DNA from: Smallanthus sonchifolius
Taxonomy: Eukaryota > Streptophyta > Magnoliopsida > Asterales > Asteraceae
Length of the DNA stretch: 64,000 nucleotides
Assembly: GCA_023525975.1 (NCBI GenBank)
Contig: CM042046.1
Location: 55,051,373-55,115,372 of the forward strand
Reading direction: 5' to 3'
The notes beneath the pieces are model-generated. The model saw only the letters and a list, made by a program, of their open reading frames with translations, did no database searches and was not told the DNA's origin. Numbering within the stretch: position 1 is the first letter of the stretch; each line of letters starts with the position of its first letter. A program made the position numbers and the translations under genes. Below, piece by piece: positions 1 to 11,794 of this stretch.

Positions 1-716
1 TTTTTCTTCTTTTTACAAATTATCTAATGTTAATTTAATTACTTGTAAAAAAAAAAACAATTTAATAAATTAACATTATTTGGAGAAAAAAAATTCCCCT
101 TTTTTTCAATCTTCTTTTTACAAATTCTAATCGTTTGAAACATTCAAAATTATTTAAAAAAACATTGTGCTAACAAAACTTTACTTATGGTTTTTATGAT
201 TTCTTTAGTGATAACTGTTTTTGTTTCCTAAGCTTTTGATGATTTCTTTAGTGATAATTGTTTAAATATAAAGTTTTTTTGAAATTCCAAAGTGAAGATA
301 TTGAAACAAGAAAAGGAAGCAATTGTGTATCGTCTCTTCCTACCTGGTTTCAACTATAAATCCAAAATAAAACCAGATAGGATTACTCATCATCTCTTTA
401 ACTTCTTGTTTCATTTAAAACATATAATATGTATGTATTAAGAAACATATAATATTTTATACTAAATTTTGTTTTGGTTCATAGATTTTTTCTACATTAT
501 ATTTTATTAAAAGCCATCAACCTTGTTTAGTCACTTGTATGTTCATGTCATTTATTTATATACAATCTGTGTCGTTATAATCAACCTTGGCCTGCAATTT
601 TTAACACCATCATCTTGACTTGTTTTAAGTTGTCCACTTCTGAGAATCCTAGATACCTCACCCTCCAGTCTGCACTATAAGAATCCAACCCATGATGAAC
701 CACAAACTAGAGTTAG
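1..716. other. AT-rich upstream region of the ERF gene
   Basis: No coding potential was seen. The stretch is AT-rich, with short A/T runs and a locally repeated phrase (gatttctttagtgata, near 198 and 240). Weak TATA-like strings occur near 556 and 675, but neither sits at a clearly convincing distance from the ATG at 717. It probably holds the ERF promoter. Confidence 0.5.
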
Positions 717-1649
717 ATGTTAGAACCCTCAATGCCTAACTTGATGCAGATGGTGCCGCTAGTCGGAGGCGGCATTAAGGGAAGAAGAAAGATGCCGAAC
801 TCTAGAGGACATCCAAAGTATGTTGGGGTGCGACAGCGTCCGTCAGGGAGGTGGGTGGCGGAGATCAAGGACACGGTGCAGAAGGTTCGGTTATGGCTAG
901 GGACTTTTGATACAGCTGAGGATGCTGCCCGGGCATATGACCAAGCTGCCCGAACTTTGCGTGGGGCTAACGCGCGTACCAATTTTGAACTGCCTGATAG
1001 TAGTGTTTGTTGTTTGTCCGAGAACGCTGAGCCGTTTTCGTTTGAGGAAGCGTGTGGTTCCAGGGGTGACGAGGGAGGTCTTCTTGGTGCACTCAAGGCT
1101 AAACTATATTCCCAGAATGTTTCAAACCATGCCAGGATGGCTAACATCTCAATGCAACCAGTGTGTGTAACCAATACAAGAAAGAGGAAATCGCCCCAGC
1201 GTGATCAACTAGAAACCGGTCATGACACCATAAAAGCTCACTGCTTGCCAGTTGAACAAGATCAAGACCATGTTCGCGATGCCAACGAACTTGCAAGTCC
1301 CAATGGCTATGACGAGTTGCAGTGGTGCTACAAGCCGCTACCCCCAGCAACTGAGTTGTGGCCTAGGGATGCTCCATGGCTCGAGACTTCAAACGCAAGC
1401 AACCAAGTCCTGAATCCTTCAAGCAGTTTGTTTGACACCGGCCCCATTGGTTCCATGTGGCCGGAGGCTAACCAATCAATGATGAGCCAGTTAGCCGAAA
1501 TAACAGGAACTGGTGGTTGGTCATTGGATCAACAACTATTGCAGTGTGACTACGGCTGGGATGGTGGTACAATTCAGTCTGCTAATAGTGTTGCAGCCAA
1601 CGCTTCCAACTGGGACCCTTTTGTTTATGTAAATTCAGTTTTTGGTTAA
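717..1649 (+). CDS. AP2/ERF transcription factor, RAP2.11/ERN-like
   Basis: This is an intronless 310-aa ORF with a single AP2/ERF DNA-binding domain at about residues 34-92. The domain opens KYVGVRQRPSGRWVAEIKD and goes on through WLGTF and AARAYDQAA to the closing RTNF. Known family: nuclear factors binding GCC-box-like elements. The GRWVAEIKDT...RLWLGTF variant resembles RAP2.11 and the legume ERN proteins; that subgroup is inferred from memory. Basic patches (KGRRK near 21, RKRKSP in the middle) could be nuclear localisation signals. The C-terminal half is acidic, Asn/Ser-rich and has several Trp, as expected of an activation region. The start at 717 is the first in-frame ATG; later Met codons at residues 6, 10 and 12 are possible. 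It converges on the JmjC gene, whose stop is about 255 bp away. No lesions were seen. Confidence 0.93.
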   Translation: MLEPSMPNLMQMVPLVGGGIKGRRKMPNSRGHPKYVGVRQRPSGRWVAEIKDTVQKVRLWLGTFDTAEDAARAYDQAARTLRGANARTNFELPDSSVCCLSENAEPFSFEEACGSRGDEGGLLGALKAKLYSQNVSNHARMANISMQPVCVTNTRKRKSPQRDQLETGHDTIKAHCLPVEQDQDHVRDANELASPNGYDELQWCYKPLPPATELWPRDAPWLETSNASNQVLNPSSSLFDTGPIGSMWPEANQSMMSQLAEITGTGGWSLDQQLLQCDYGWDGGTIQSANSVAANASNWDPFVYVNSVFG

Positions 1650-1903
1650 CATAGTAGAGGTCTTCAGGATTAAAAATTCTTTATTCTTATATATGGTTGA
1701 TCCTTCCCTATAACCTTCAGTTTTTCAAAATGCCCCAAACATTTTAATACTTAAACATAGGAAAGTAGACTTCTATGCAAATTTATACAAAAATAGTGGT
1801 AGTTTTAGGGTATTATAATCTATCACCTTTTAAGAATTGTTGCATGATTCTCCATAATCCATACATGAATAATCTGGTCCCAAAACCTAAAATTCCTGAT
1901 GAG

Positions 1904-4900
1904 CTAATTCCCGGGTAGCATACCAAAACCAAGATTGCCATTTAACACGTCATCATATTCAGCTCCAAACTTCTGTGCCACCTCATCTACCTTCTTGTTT
2001 CGGGCATCTGTAGCCCTATCATAATCTAACCGAGCCTTCTCCAACCTCGCATTTGCTTCCACCAACTCTTTATGCAACGCCTTTAAAGATTCTTCTAGAA
2101 CCACCCGCTCTAGTCTCAATGGGTCATTTCCAAATTTGAGATTCTTCACCATGTCTAGCCTCTTATGGGCCCACGAGAGATCGAACCCAAACTTCTCGAA
2201 ATCATTCAAATCCGCCTCAAGGCTAGTGATCTGGTCCTTCGCCAATGCATCCACAGATGTTTCTAGAAAACCTTTGATGAATAGATGGAATTCTTTGAGA
2301 AGGGACACCCAATGCGGTTTTGGACGAATTTCTACCCCTTGAAATGTGTCCGGGTAGCGGTGCTCAACAGCCTGCAGTATCTCTTTTGCTGCCCGTCCTA
2401 CATCGTTCCCATGCCACAATCCTACAGGTTCCTCTGATGTATCGGAATCTTCTATGGCGGCAGGCTGATTATCAACAGTATGGTTGACCGATGGTGATAA
2501 AGCAAGAAACAAACCGCTGGTATCCTGGGAATTGTCATCACTCTCGGAATCACATACCCATCCATTGGTGTGATTGTTAATATTCATATCATCGCCTGCT
2601 GCATTAGAGTTTAATACAATAGTATGTGATCAGAATCAAACACATTAAGTTGTTACAAGATACGGTAGATGTTGCATGTTGCAGTTTACATACCATTTAA
2701 GATCTGGGGTGCCATGGCAAATTGATCTTGAAGACCATCAGTGTGCCTGTTTGAATCTATAAACCCTGACAACTCTGTTACAGCGTGGTCTAACGCATAA
2801 ATCATCATTTTGCCAATCTATAGAACATAAAAAGCGGGAGGTTATGTAAAAGAAAAACATGCATCGAGCACCAATTTCTTGATTTGATTAATGAGAAAAT
2901 TATGTGCAGAAATTTCAGATACTTTACGTTTAGTTTTTGTCGTTTGGCCCTGTGATTGTTGGGAAGCATACGGAGTTCTTTTTGTAAGCGGATACATTCG
3001 CCAAGACTTTCAGGTGAAATAAAGTTGAGTTCAATCTTAGTGCTTGACTACAAGGAGAAGGTTTTATTAGCAAACAAAGAGTACTTAACAAATTACTAAC
3101 ATATGTGATATATACACACACACACATATGTGTGTGTATTTCATATATTCTGACCTTCAAGTTTCTAACTTGATAAGGACAACCAGCTGGTATAAAAATT
3201 GCATCACCCAGATTTTGTTTCAATGTCCATGGTTCGATTCCTAATCAGCACAGAAAAAAAGGATTCACGAATCTGTATGTATTATATGCATACATGACAA
3301 ACGATCGGAAATATACTCTTTAAAGACGTACCAAATTCCTCTTTGAGCTTCCTTTTATGCTCCATGTTCAGGTAAAATGTTCGGTCATGTATCGGGTGAA
3401 AAACCTGTAGCATCACATAAGCTTTTGAACAAATGTATTGTAGATAATCTAGGAAAGAGGTCAAATGGATTGAACGGGTCAAAATGGATCCAACTTGTAC
3501 TTTTAATACATAAACCGTCTTGAATAATTTTATTTAAAAGATGTAGTTTATTGTTGAATTAATAAAATTTTCGTAATCATGTATGGGATACAAAATGTTT
3601 ATAAGAAGAATATAATTTTTGGACAAAAATGTTCCACGCCAACCTAACCACTTTACCAATAAAAAAATTTATCCATGTTGACCAAAGGTGTTATTCAACC
3701 AATCCGTCCTGCCCATTTTGCCATCTCTACATCATAGATATAATGGTTAACCCAAAAGTGTTGCATCCTCTGGTAGTAGCTAATATGAATCTGTTAGTCT
3801 GGTTAAGTCAGTTAAATAGTTAACTGATTGAATTGGTTAGAAAGATCCGTATCAGTAGCAAATATGGGCTCACAGAACACCACCATAGAGAGATACAGAG
3901 AAGAAGAAACTGACATCCTTGACCCTAATGCAGATATAGAAAAAACAATACAAAGTAGATAACATAGAAAAAAGATAAATGACTCCAGATTAAATGATCT
4001 CATATGTCAAACAATGCAAACGTCGACGAGGAGACCCAGATTTCTATTAAAGGTGGGGTTGTCCCTAAGACACTGAAGTTCAAGTATCTAGGATCTGTCA
4101 TCCAGAGTAACGGGGACATCGACAATGATGTAGTCCATCGGGTGCAGGCTGGTTGGTGTAAATGGAGAGCGGCCTCAGGTGTTTTGTGCGACAAGAGGTT
4201 CCCAATAGGGTTAAAGGGTAAATTTTATAGGGTAGCAGTTCGCCCAGCGATGCTATATGGAACCGTTTGTTGGGCCATCAAGAAGACACAAGCTCGAAAA
4301 ATGGATGTAGCTGAGATGAGGATGTTGAGGTGGATGTGTGGACACACAAGAAAGGACCGAATAAGAAATGAAGTTGTTCGGAAGAGATTGGGAGTCACAT
4401 GTATCTCAGATAAGATAAGAGAAGGAAGATTGAGATGGTTTGGACATGTCAAGAGGAGACAGAGCACAGATCCAGTGAGAACGGTGGAAACTCTTGTTGT
4501 AGAGGGGAAAAGGAGCAGGGGGAGATCGAAATTAACGTGGGATGAGAGGATTAGGCTTGATTTGCTAGATTTACACCTCTCAGAGGACATGATCAATGAT
4601 AGGATTTCATGGAGACGTCGTATTAGGGTTTTAGGATGAGTGACCCGTTGTGTGGGAGAGTAGAGTTGTTTAGCAAAGATTTTGCGTATGTCTTGTTTCT
4701 TGTAGGTGTGTTGTGCTTCTTGTGACTAATATACTCTAGTCATACACTGCTAATTGTTAGATTACTGTTAGATTTATTTTACTTTATTACTCATTAATTT
4801 TATTTATATTTTTATCTTTTTCTTTCCCATGGAGCCGGGGGTCTAAACGGGAGCAGCCTCTCTATCCCTTGGGATAGGGGTAAGGTTTGCCCTCATCACA

Positions 4901-7281
4901 CCCTCCCCAGACCCTACTAATAGCGAATATAGCTATGTGTGGGATTATACTGGGTACGTTTGGTTTGGTATATGTCTACTAGATCCAAATCAATATCATC
5001 AATATTTTTTATGATGACAGTTACCTGCTCAACTGAAAAACGATCAGTATGACTAAACTCTGTTGAATGATTTCTTAGATATTCCTCTAATTTAGGTACA
5101 TCTTTCCTATGGAATATATCCCACAGAGCACTTCCCTCCATTGGTTCAACTGCATATTGTTGACCCTCGTTTCTTTGTGGGCCCGCTTCACAAACTAAAG
5201 GTTCATGTTGGTCACCATGCTTTTGCTTCACCACTTTTGTCTTGTTAAGCTTTGTAGATGTAAGGACATTGGATTTTGTATGTGTCAGTACATTCACCTA
5301 CAAGTTACAAGTTATTTTAATAACATGTAAAGAGGAAAAAGGACCCGGACACATCAAATTAATGGTTTCAAAAATGTTGACCAAATGACATCCTATCCTT
5401 GAAAAGGCAATAACTTTATGCTAAAACGGTGATGATTACCGATAGGATGGAATGTATTTATTTTATCCATGGTCCTAACTAAAACGGTGATGATAACCGT
5501 TTAAGCACATGTTTTAGAACAAAATCGGATTTTAAGTATAAAAGAAACCATACCGTATCAGATTTTTCATAGTGAAGCTTAGTAATAGAGTCTCCATATT
5601 CCAATTCCTTTTCAACTCCATAAACAATATCCATCTTTGGACCCATGTTTGGTTTTGCTGATAGATAAGGCAACTTAACAGCCACATTAAGGTAGCCATT
5701 ATTAGGGTTTGTGTAATCTTTAAAAGGCAAGCAGTTAATGAATTCAACAAAATGGCGAGGCCATTCTCCTTGAGATAAGCAAAAAGGCTGCCAATCTTCC
5801 AACTTCAAAAGCAAGGGTAACCCTTGCTTTTTAACTTGGCCTGTAGAGTATTCCTTACAGAATTTGCTAAGATCGACAGTCACCTGCATATCATGAGTGA
5901 TAGCGATATACGTTAATATTAGTTATCAATGTAACAAGAATATCAACCATACTCACCTCACTCCAATCAAAGCAGTTGATTGCATTCACTTCATAAGCAT
6001 GGGAATGATTGCTTGCGATGTCACGAAAAGCAAGCCACAAAACCATCGGCTCCCAACTTAGCCCTGAAGAAGTTGAAAGAACATCATTGACTATTATTGG
6101 CTCACCTTTTGACCAGTGTAATTGGAAATGCTGAATGTGTTGAGGTTGAATGTCTTTAGCACTCAAAGAATACAAATAACTCCCACTGGATTCCATAGAA
6201 GTTTGGGGATTATCATAGCTATTATTGTTGACTTTGTATAACCCTTGAGATTTCTCTAGCACATTCACAATCCAATTAACACTCATTATGCGTTTCAAAT
6301 CAAGGGTTCCGTCATTACAACCACCAATATCTTTTGGCGGACAAGGAATGCTACCATCTATGCGGGCTTTCCACCCACAAGTCATACCCTTAAGTTGACC
6401 ATCACGCAACTCTCTGCAGCACACAAGGCATAAATCATATCCACATCCACAACTTCTATAAAAGTCAAAGGAATATGATCCACAGTTGTCACTGCATAAA
6501 AGATAACTTTTGAGAAGTTTATATAAAATTACTTTAACAAGATAAGTAATCATTTCATGACTTACCAAAATATATCATCATCCACTTCACAGTCAGCATC
6601 CTGTAACTGTAACTCTGATATAGATACACCTGCCCAATGAGATAATAATAAATAAAATTTTCATTAGAGTCGAACTTGCTTACGAAAAGGAGTTACCTTT
6701 AACCTTAGCCTCTATTTCCTTCTCCATGAGTTGGTCTTCATTTAGTGTTGTGACAAGAGGGAAAACCTTTTGTAGGATTTGTTTGGAGTATTTAATTTTA
6801 TCAGGTTGAGAGCAAGAATACCCCTCCTGCATAAAGTATTATTAAGGAAGTAGTTAAGATACTCTGTCTCTAGGACTTTACTTAAACCAAAAGTGGTTGG
6901 TTTGGTGCAGAAACCAACTTTAGGTGAAAATCGACGCAAGCATGCTTTGCAATTGCAGTTACTGCAACAAACGGGACATGCTTTAACAAACTCCTGTTGT
7001 GATACATCTGGGTGCCTAAAAGGCAAACACTTAAGCACAGTTTATCATTTTGTGCACAATATTTAAGATAATACCATTTAGTGATACAAGCGAGACAATA
7101 TTTCTTGGAGTGGCATTTTGTGCACAGGGTCTTTTTCATTCCGACGACGGCATTGGTGGCACCAGTCAACTCCATCACTAACCTAACCAAACCAAAATCA
7201 AACTAAGTAAGAAGGTATAAATTAAACAGATAGATACTTTACCTTCTTCCTTCTTTTACTTGAATTCTCCTTCGGAGTCAT
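1904..7281 (-). pseudogene. KDM3/JMJ25-like JmjC histone demethylase gene with C-terminal coiled-coil extension; frameshifted in exon 2
   Basis: The spliced model reads, from the 5' end: 7243-7281 (ATG, basic leader), 7075-7182 (CHQC zinc-binding motif), about 6980-7015 (CPVC..CNCKAC; 3' end uncertain), 6697-6826, 6566-6629, 5957-6491 (second Cys-rich region, then the start of JmjC), 5554-5883, 5025-5297, 3332-3404, 3155-3240, 2928-3047, 2694-2817 and 1904-2595. Junctions downstream of the third exon keep frame. Known family: nuclear Fe(II)/2-oxoglutarate H3K9 demethylases with a zinc-finger module followed by JmjC. Oddities: in exon 2 the CHQC motif is in one frame and CTKCHSKKYC in another, so the ATG frame hits a stop. 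The HxD iron motif reads HYE, and the distal His position reads GCPYQVRN. The last exon adds about 230 residues with a charged helical end, resembling the coiled-coil part of plant MATH/coiled-coil proteins. An RTE fragment lies in the 3405-5024 intron. It is probably a decaying gene, or encodes a non-catalytic protein. Confidence 0.82.
4004..4955 (+). mobile_element. 5'-truncated RTE-type LINE: reverse transcriptase C-terminal remnant and 3' tail
   Basis: The open frame 4004-4639 encodes 211 aa of the end of an RTE-clade ORF2 protein. Typical phrases are FKYLGSVI, HRVQAGWCKWRAASGVLCDK, RPAMLYGT, EMRMLRWMCGH and REGRLRWFGHV. The RT catalytic core and the endonuclease are missing, as expected of 5' truncation on insertion. 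Downstream, the block at about 4829-4955 (ggagccgggggtctaa, then the run to gggattatactgggt) matches the characteristic 3' tail of plant RTE elements as I know it. It sits in sense opposite to the JmjC gene, inside that gene's 1.6-kb intron. The duplicate JmjC copy lacks it at the matching place (near 21240). Confidence 0.85.
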
Positions 7282-8969
7282 TGTTGATCGAGCGGAAGTT
7301 TCATTCCAAAATCATTTTATTCAAAAACCCTCTCTCATCTCATGGCTAATAAATTATTATTATTTATTTTAATATTGAAAATGGTTGTTTTATTTCAAAA
7401 CTAATAAATTATTATTTATTTTAATATAAAACTAAATAAAAACTAATAGAGGAAGGTTCCGCTAAGAGCATTCACAACAGAATCTGTATATGTTTGCGAG
7501 TGAGTTCTTTATATTTTAAGAAGTGATTTAAAGTGATTGTGAGTAAATGAGAGAAAATGTTACCGTTCATCTGTATATTTGTAAAAACAATGTTCACCTT
7601 GATTAAGTTTTTAATATTTTTTTAAAATGGTTATGAGTGGAGGAAAGAGAAAATATAATGATAAAGGTATAAAAAGTATTTATTTAATTGGAAAGAAGAG
7701 ATAAAATATAGTAATTTTTAGTGTAATTATAGAAATGTGGATAAAGAAGCTGATGAGAATGCTCTAAGAATTTAAATAAAGCCTAAAACTAAACCCTAAA
7801 CGTTAAACTCTAAAGTTAAACCCAAAAACCTAACCACCCCCTCACCCCCACCCCCACCCCCAAAAAACCTAAATCCCCCCACACCCCCCTAAAAAAATCT
7901 CGACGAGTCTGTTTCAACGTCGCTGGAATGAGCTCAATCGGAATTCGTTTGACCCGATTTCGGTTAAAAGATAAATCATTTAGTGGGATTCTTAACGAAA
8001 ATTAACTTCTTATTTGAAATAAAATAGAATATATTAAACAAGTTACAATCGTAACATAAAATGTAAAATTAAGAAGATGCAGTATTTATAGAGATAAATT
8101 ATGGATTTTGGTATTTTTTATAATTTTTCGAATCAGATAATATCTTTTAGGTAATAAGTTTTACCCAAAAAAATTTACGAACCAATAGAAAGGTGTCAAG
8201 TGTCAAATAAGATAAAACCACAAATAGAAAGCTAAAATGTCAAATAAGATAACTTTGTTTTTAATAAAATTTGTAAAAAAAACTAACAAGATTGTGTATT
8301 TAAATTTTTTTTAAACTAACTTGTATAATTTATTAAAGAAAAATCAAATTATATATGAAATGAATTGTTTGAAAAAGGAAAAAGAAAATCAAATGTGCCG
8401 AGTGTCAAAAAATCTAACCCAAAAGGTTGCAAACTTAGCCGTGAATGAGTATGTTGAGGCAATGACCTAATCGACTTTCCTGTATGCACAGGAAGCCTTT
8501 CAAACTCTCTCCCCTTCATTGGTTTTTTTAAAGGCAATTTTCTTTAATCTTGTGGGAGTGGGACATTCAAATCTTGATGTTTCAAGAAAGAAAAACTCTC
8601 ACATTCAGGTTTCTATGGTTTTCTTCTTGATTAGTTAGTATTGGGTTGATATGAGGAATGAGAGTTTGAAATAGATTGTATTTTTTGGTAATTCTTGAGA
8701 GTGATTGTAAATCTAAAAATTTGAAGTGTGTAAGCTTGACTGACTCTCTAAGAATTTAACAAGAAATCTTTGTTTAAGTTGATTATTTACCTTAATATGT
8801 TTCGAAAACACGAGTTTGAAACATTAATCGATCAAGTCAAACGGATATCACAACATGATAGCTAGTTACCACAATCGATGTCGAAGCCTTGAATCCTAAA
8901 CTCACAGACTAATTTGATCTTCAAATTGTTTTAGAGGGTTTTGTTTCAATATATATATAGGTATTCATA
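7282..8969. other. Intergenic region, no gene recognised
   Basis: AT-rich DNA upstream of the JmjC gene. A short C-rich patch (about 7833-7890) and loosely telomere-like strings (ctaaaccctaaac, near 7790) are present. The short ORFs are not supported by any family resemblance. The Helitron begins at 8970. Confidence 0.5.
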
Positions 8970-9971
8970 TCTATCCTATGTAATAAAAGAATAAAAAGTT
9001 TTGCCACTTGTCAACCATACAGCCATCCTCAAACATTGGGTCAAATATAACCCTTTTTTTGCTTAATGGGTATACACGCGGGTTACATACGGGTACAAGA
9101 CAACCCGTTTAACAACTGATATATTACATCAAAACCCGGCTATTCTTTCAGTCGAACATCACCACCGATGAACAAACCCTAAACATCAGACCGTCGCACC
9201 CCGATGAACAAACCCTAAACTTCTGACCGCCGCACCCCTTCATTCCCTTATACGATCTAAAGATTCAAGGTATGTTTTGGTTAAATATAATATCATCCAT
9301 CTGTATACATCATCTGATGATAATATTTTTTTGGTTTGCATCAGACATAGTGATCTGTTCTATCTTCCGTATACGATCTAAAGATTCAAGCCCTAAAATT
9401 ATTCATCTTCGCCGTGTTACCGTTCTATCCTCGATATGTTCTAACTCTCCAAGGTATGTTATTTTTAACCCTATGATGTATACCGTTCTATCCTCCATCA
9501 GAATGATATTAAATAGGATAATGCAAACCAAAAAAAGATGCAGGATAGAATAACAAGTGGAATCTATTGTTAAGTCCGATTTTAGAAATTTAAACCCTCA
9601 TTCTGATGGAGGATATAACAATTAAACCCTAATCATGTATACCGTTCTACTTTCCATCTAGATTTTTACTCATTCAAAAACAAATCTATGATGTATACCG
9701 TTCTATCATAATGACAAACCAAGATTTACAAAAGTAATCTTTACATACAACTTCTTTCAGTTATTTGTTTTACTTTTTGATCATTAACAATGATGTATTA
9801 CAATTGATTACCATTTGTTCTAATTTGTGTTTAATCGATGTAGGATTTTACTCAATATGTATCTAATATACACATGAATTGTTGTTCATTGATTTTAATT
9901 TTTTCTTATAAATACACATCTTTTAGACTGTAGTATACACATCTGCTACAGTAACAATCTTACATTGTTAT

Positions 9972-10014
9972 TTGTATTAAACTTGCTTTTAGACTGTAGT
10001 ATACACATCTTGAA
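9972..10014 (+). repeat. 43-bp direct repeat, left copy, upstream of the B3 gene
   Basis: The unit starts ttgtattaaacttgctttta and ends cacatcttgaa. A matching copy lies at 11751-11794, just past the B3 gene. The core agactgtagtatacacatct is also repeated locally near 9928 and 10026 together with tgctacagtaacaatcttac, forming a small tandem cluster. Confidence 0.8.
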
Positions 10015-10131
10015 CACATCTTTTAGACTGTAGTATACACATCTGCTACAGTAACAATCTTACATTGTTATTTTACTATCAATGTTTAGAAATCTGATTT
10101 TTTTTAACATTTTATTAGGTTTGTATTCAAG

Positions 10132-11506
10132 ATGAATCCAACTTTCTTCAAATTTGTTAAGGACCCTGAAACCCCATATTTGGTAAGTTTGTCTTTCAAA
10201 TCTCATTCATTATTTTTTTCAAAACAATTGTATTAACACATCTTTTTCTTAACTATTTTGAAAGCCATTGCCTGACGTTTTTGTGAAAAGCTTTTATCCG
10301 GATGGAATTCCAAAAGAGCCGTGTATTATAAGGGCATCCGGTACACACACTATGAGGGTAAAGTTAGGATATGTTCAAGATAGGCTTTCTTTCACAAAGG
10401 GATGGCTTAACATCGTGAAAATTATGGAGATTAATTATTTTTGCTTCGTAGTATTCAAAGCTATAGATGTTTCAACATTTTTAATATCAGTTTTCAACGA
10501 CAGTGTATGTGGTGATCAATTTGTCAAAATTGTATTTCACGATGCATCATCCGGATACTTGGTATGTTTTTATTAATTTTAAATCATTTCATAATCATGT
10601 TATATTATGAAGCAATTTTGATTTAACATTTTGTGTTTCAGTTATTGCCTCCAACTTTTGCCAAAGCTTTTGTTCAAACAAAAAAAAACAGTGGATATTA
10701 TACAATATATGTTGGTGAACGAACATGGAAGGTTAAGCTTTCAATCAGGGGAGATCAATATGTTTTTGGTAATAGATGGATGCGGCTATGTAAAGACACT
10801 TCGTTGCAACCGTGGGATTTTTTGTACTTTCGTCAAATTAGTCAAGCATCATTTGAAATGATAATTTTCACACCAAACTGCACTCCTAGACTTATTTCAA
10901 AGAATGAACCAGATGAAGTAGCTGATGAAATAATGGAAGATATACTATCAGATGGTTCACAGGTTATGCATTTTGTTTTAAATATTTCAGAATTTTTAAC
11001 TAATATGTATTTCATCATAAGCTTCATAATATTTTGTTTCTTTGATTAATTTTCAAGTTCAAACTATTGTGAAAAATCAGGTCAATGAACCAGATGCTAA
11101 TGTTGAAAGTCACCAGACTACTGCTCATGAACAACAGCTCATTAAAGATGATGTTTTTCCGTTCTCTATTACTGCAAACAATCGCATGGTATGTAGCAAT
11201 CATTTTTAATATATACATAATCATTTAATCTAAACTTTTATTTTTCCAATTTAGCGTCTTCCTGTCAAAGTTGCACGAATGGCTGAACTCGATGAAAAGA
11301 ATTCTTTGATCGTCATTGATGTTAACGGAGTACAGTCACAGTTGGGAGTAAGGACTGAAATGTCCAAGACCTCCAAAAGGTACGCGTTATCCGGATTGAC
11401 TGCATTTATGAAGGCAAATTCAATTATTCCTGGAGATATTTGTTCGTTTAATCTGATCAAGTCTAAATCAACAATTCATTTGACTTCTGTTGAAAAACAT
11501 AATTAG
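10132..11506 (+). CDS. B3-domain (REM-like) protein gene inside the Helitron
   Basis: Five exons, all introns phase 0 and GT-AG: 10132-10182, 10265-10561, 10642-10962, 11081-11188 and 11255-11506, giving 342 aa without internal stops. Three B3-like DNA-binding folds are visible. The first (about 1-100) has LPLPDVFVKSF, the basic/aromatic strand RVKLGYV, FTKGWLNIV and FCFVVFKA. The second (about 117-195) has LLPPTFAKAF, WKVKLSI, FGNRWMRLC and DFLYFRQI. The third (about 260-342) has RLPVKVARM, ALSGLTAFMKAN and GDICSFNLI. An acidic linker (about 200-255) separates the second and third. Known family: plant nuclear DNA-binding proteins; tandem B3 domains are typical of the REM group. The gene lies wholly within the Helitron and is flanked by 43-bp direct repeats, suggesting capture of a host gene. 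No lesion was found, so expression is possible but unproven. Confidence 0.8.
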
Positions 11507-11750
11507 TAGCTGCATGAAGGTAGCATAACATTACTTCTGGTGTTGAATTTTGAAACTAATGGGTTTGAAAACTTAAATGTTTTTGGTTGCTTGTGACAGA
11601 TATGATTTTGGATGTTATTGAATATTTGAATATGTGTTTTGCAACTTGAATTATGTTTCCTTTCAAAAGTTCATGAAACTGTGACTGTTTTTTTCTACAA
11701 TTTTATTTGTAGTTGCAGCAACTGAATTTAAGGTGACTATCCCAACCACT

Positions 11751-11794
11751 TTGTATTAAACTTGCTTTTAGACTGTAGTATACACATCTTGAAT
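11751..11794 (+). repeat. 43-bp direct repeat, right copy, downstream of the B3 gene
   Basis: Matches the copy at 9972-10014 almost base for base, so the B3 gene lies between direct repeats about 1.74 kb apart inside the Helitron. Confidence 0.8.

Noticed and set aside
7785..7880. Telomere-like ctaaaccctaaac and C-rich run
   Set aside because: Too short and irregular for interstitial telomere sequence; probably simple-sequence noise.
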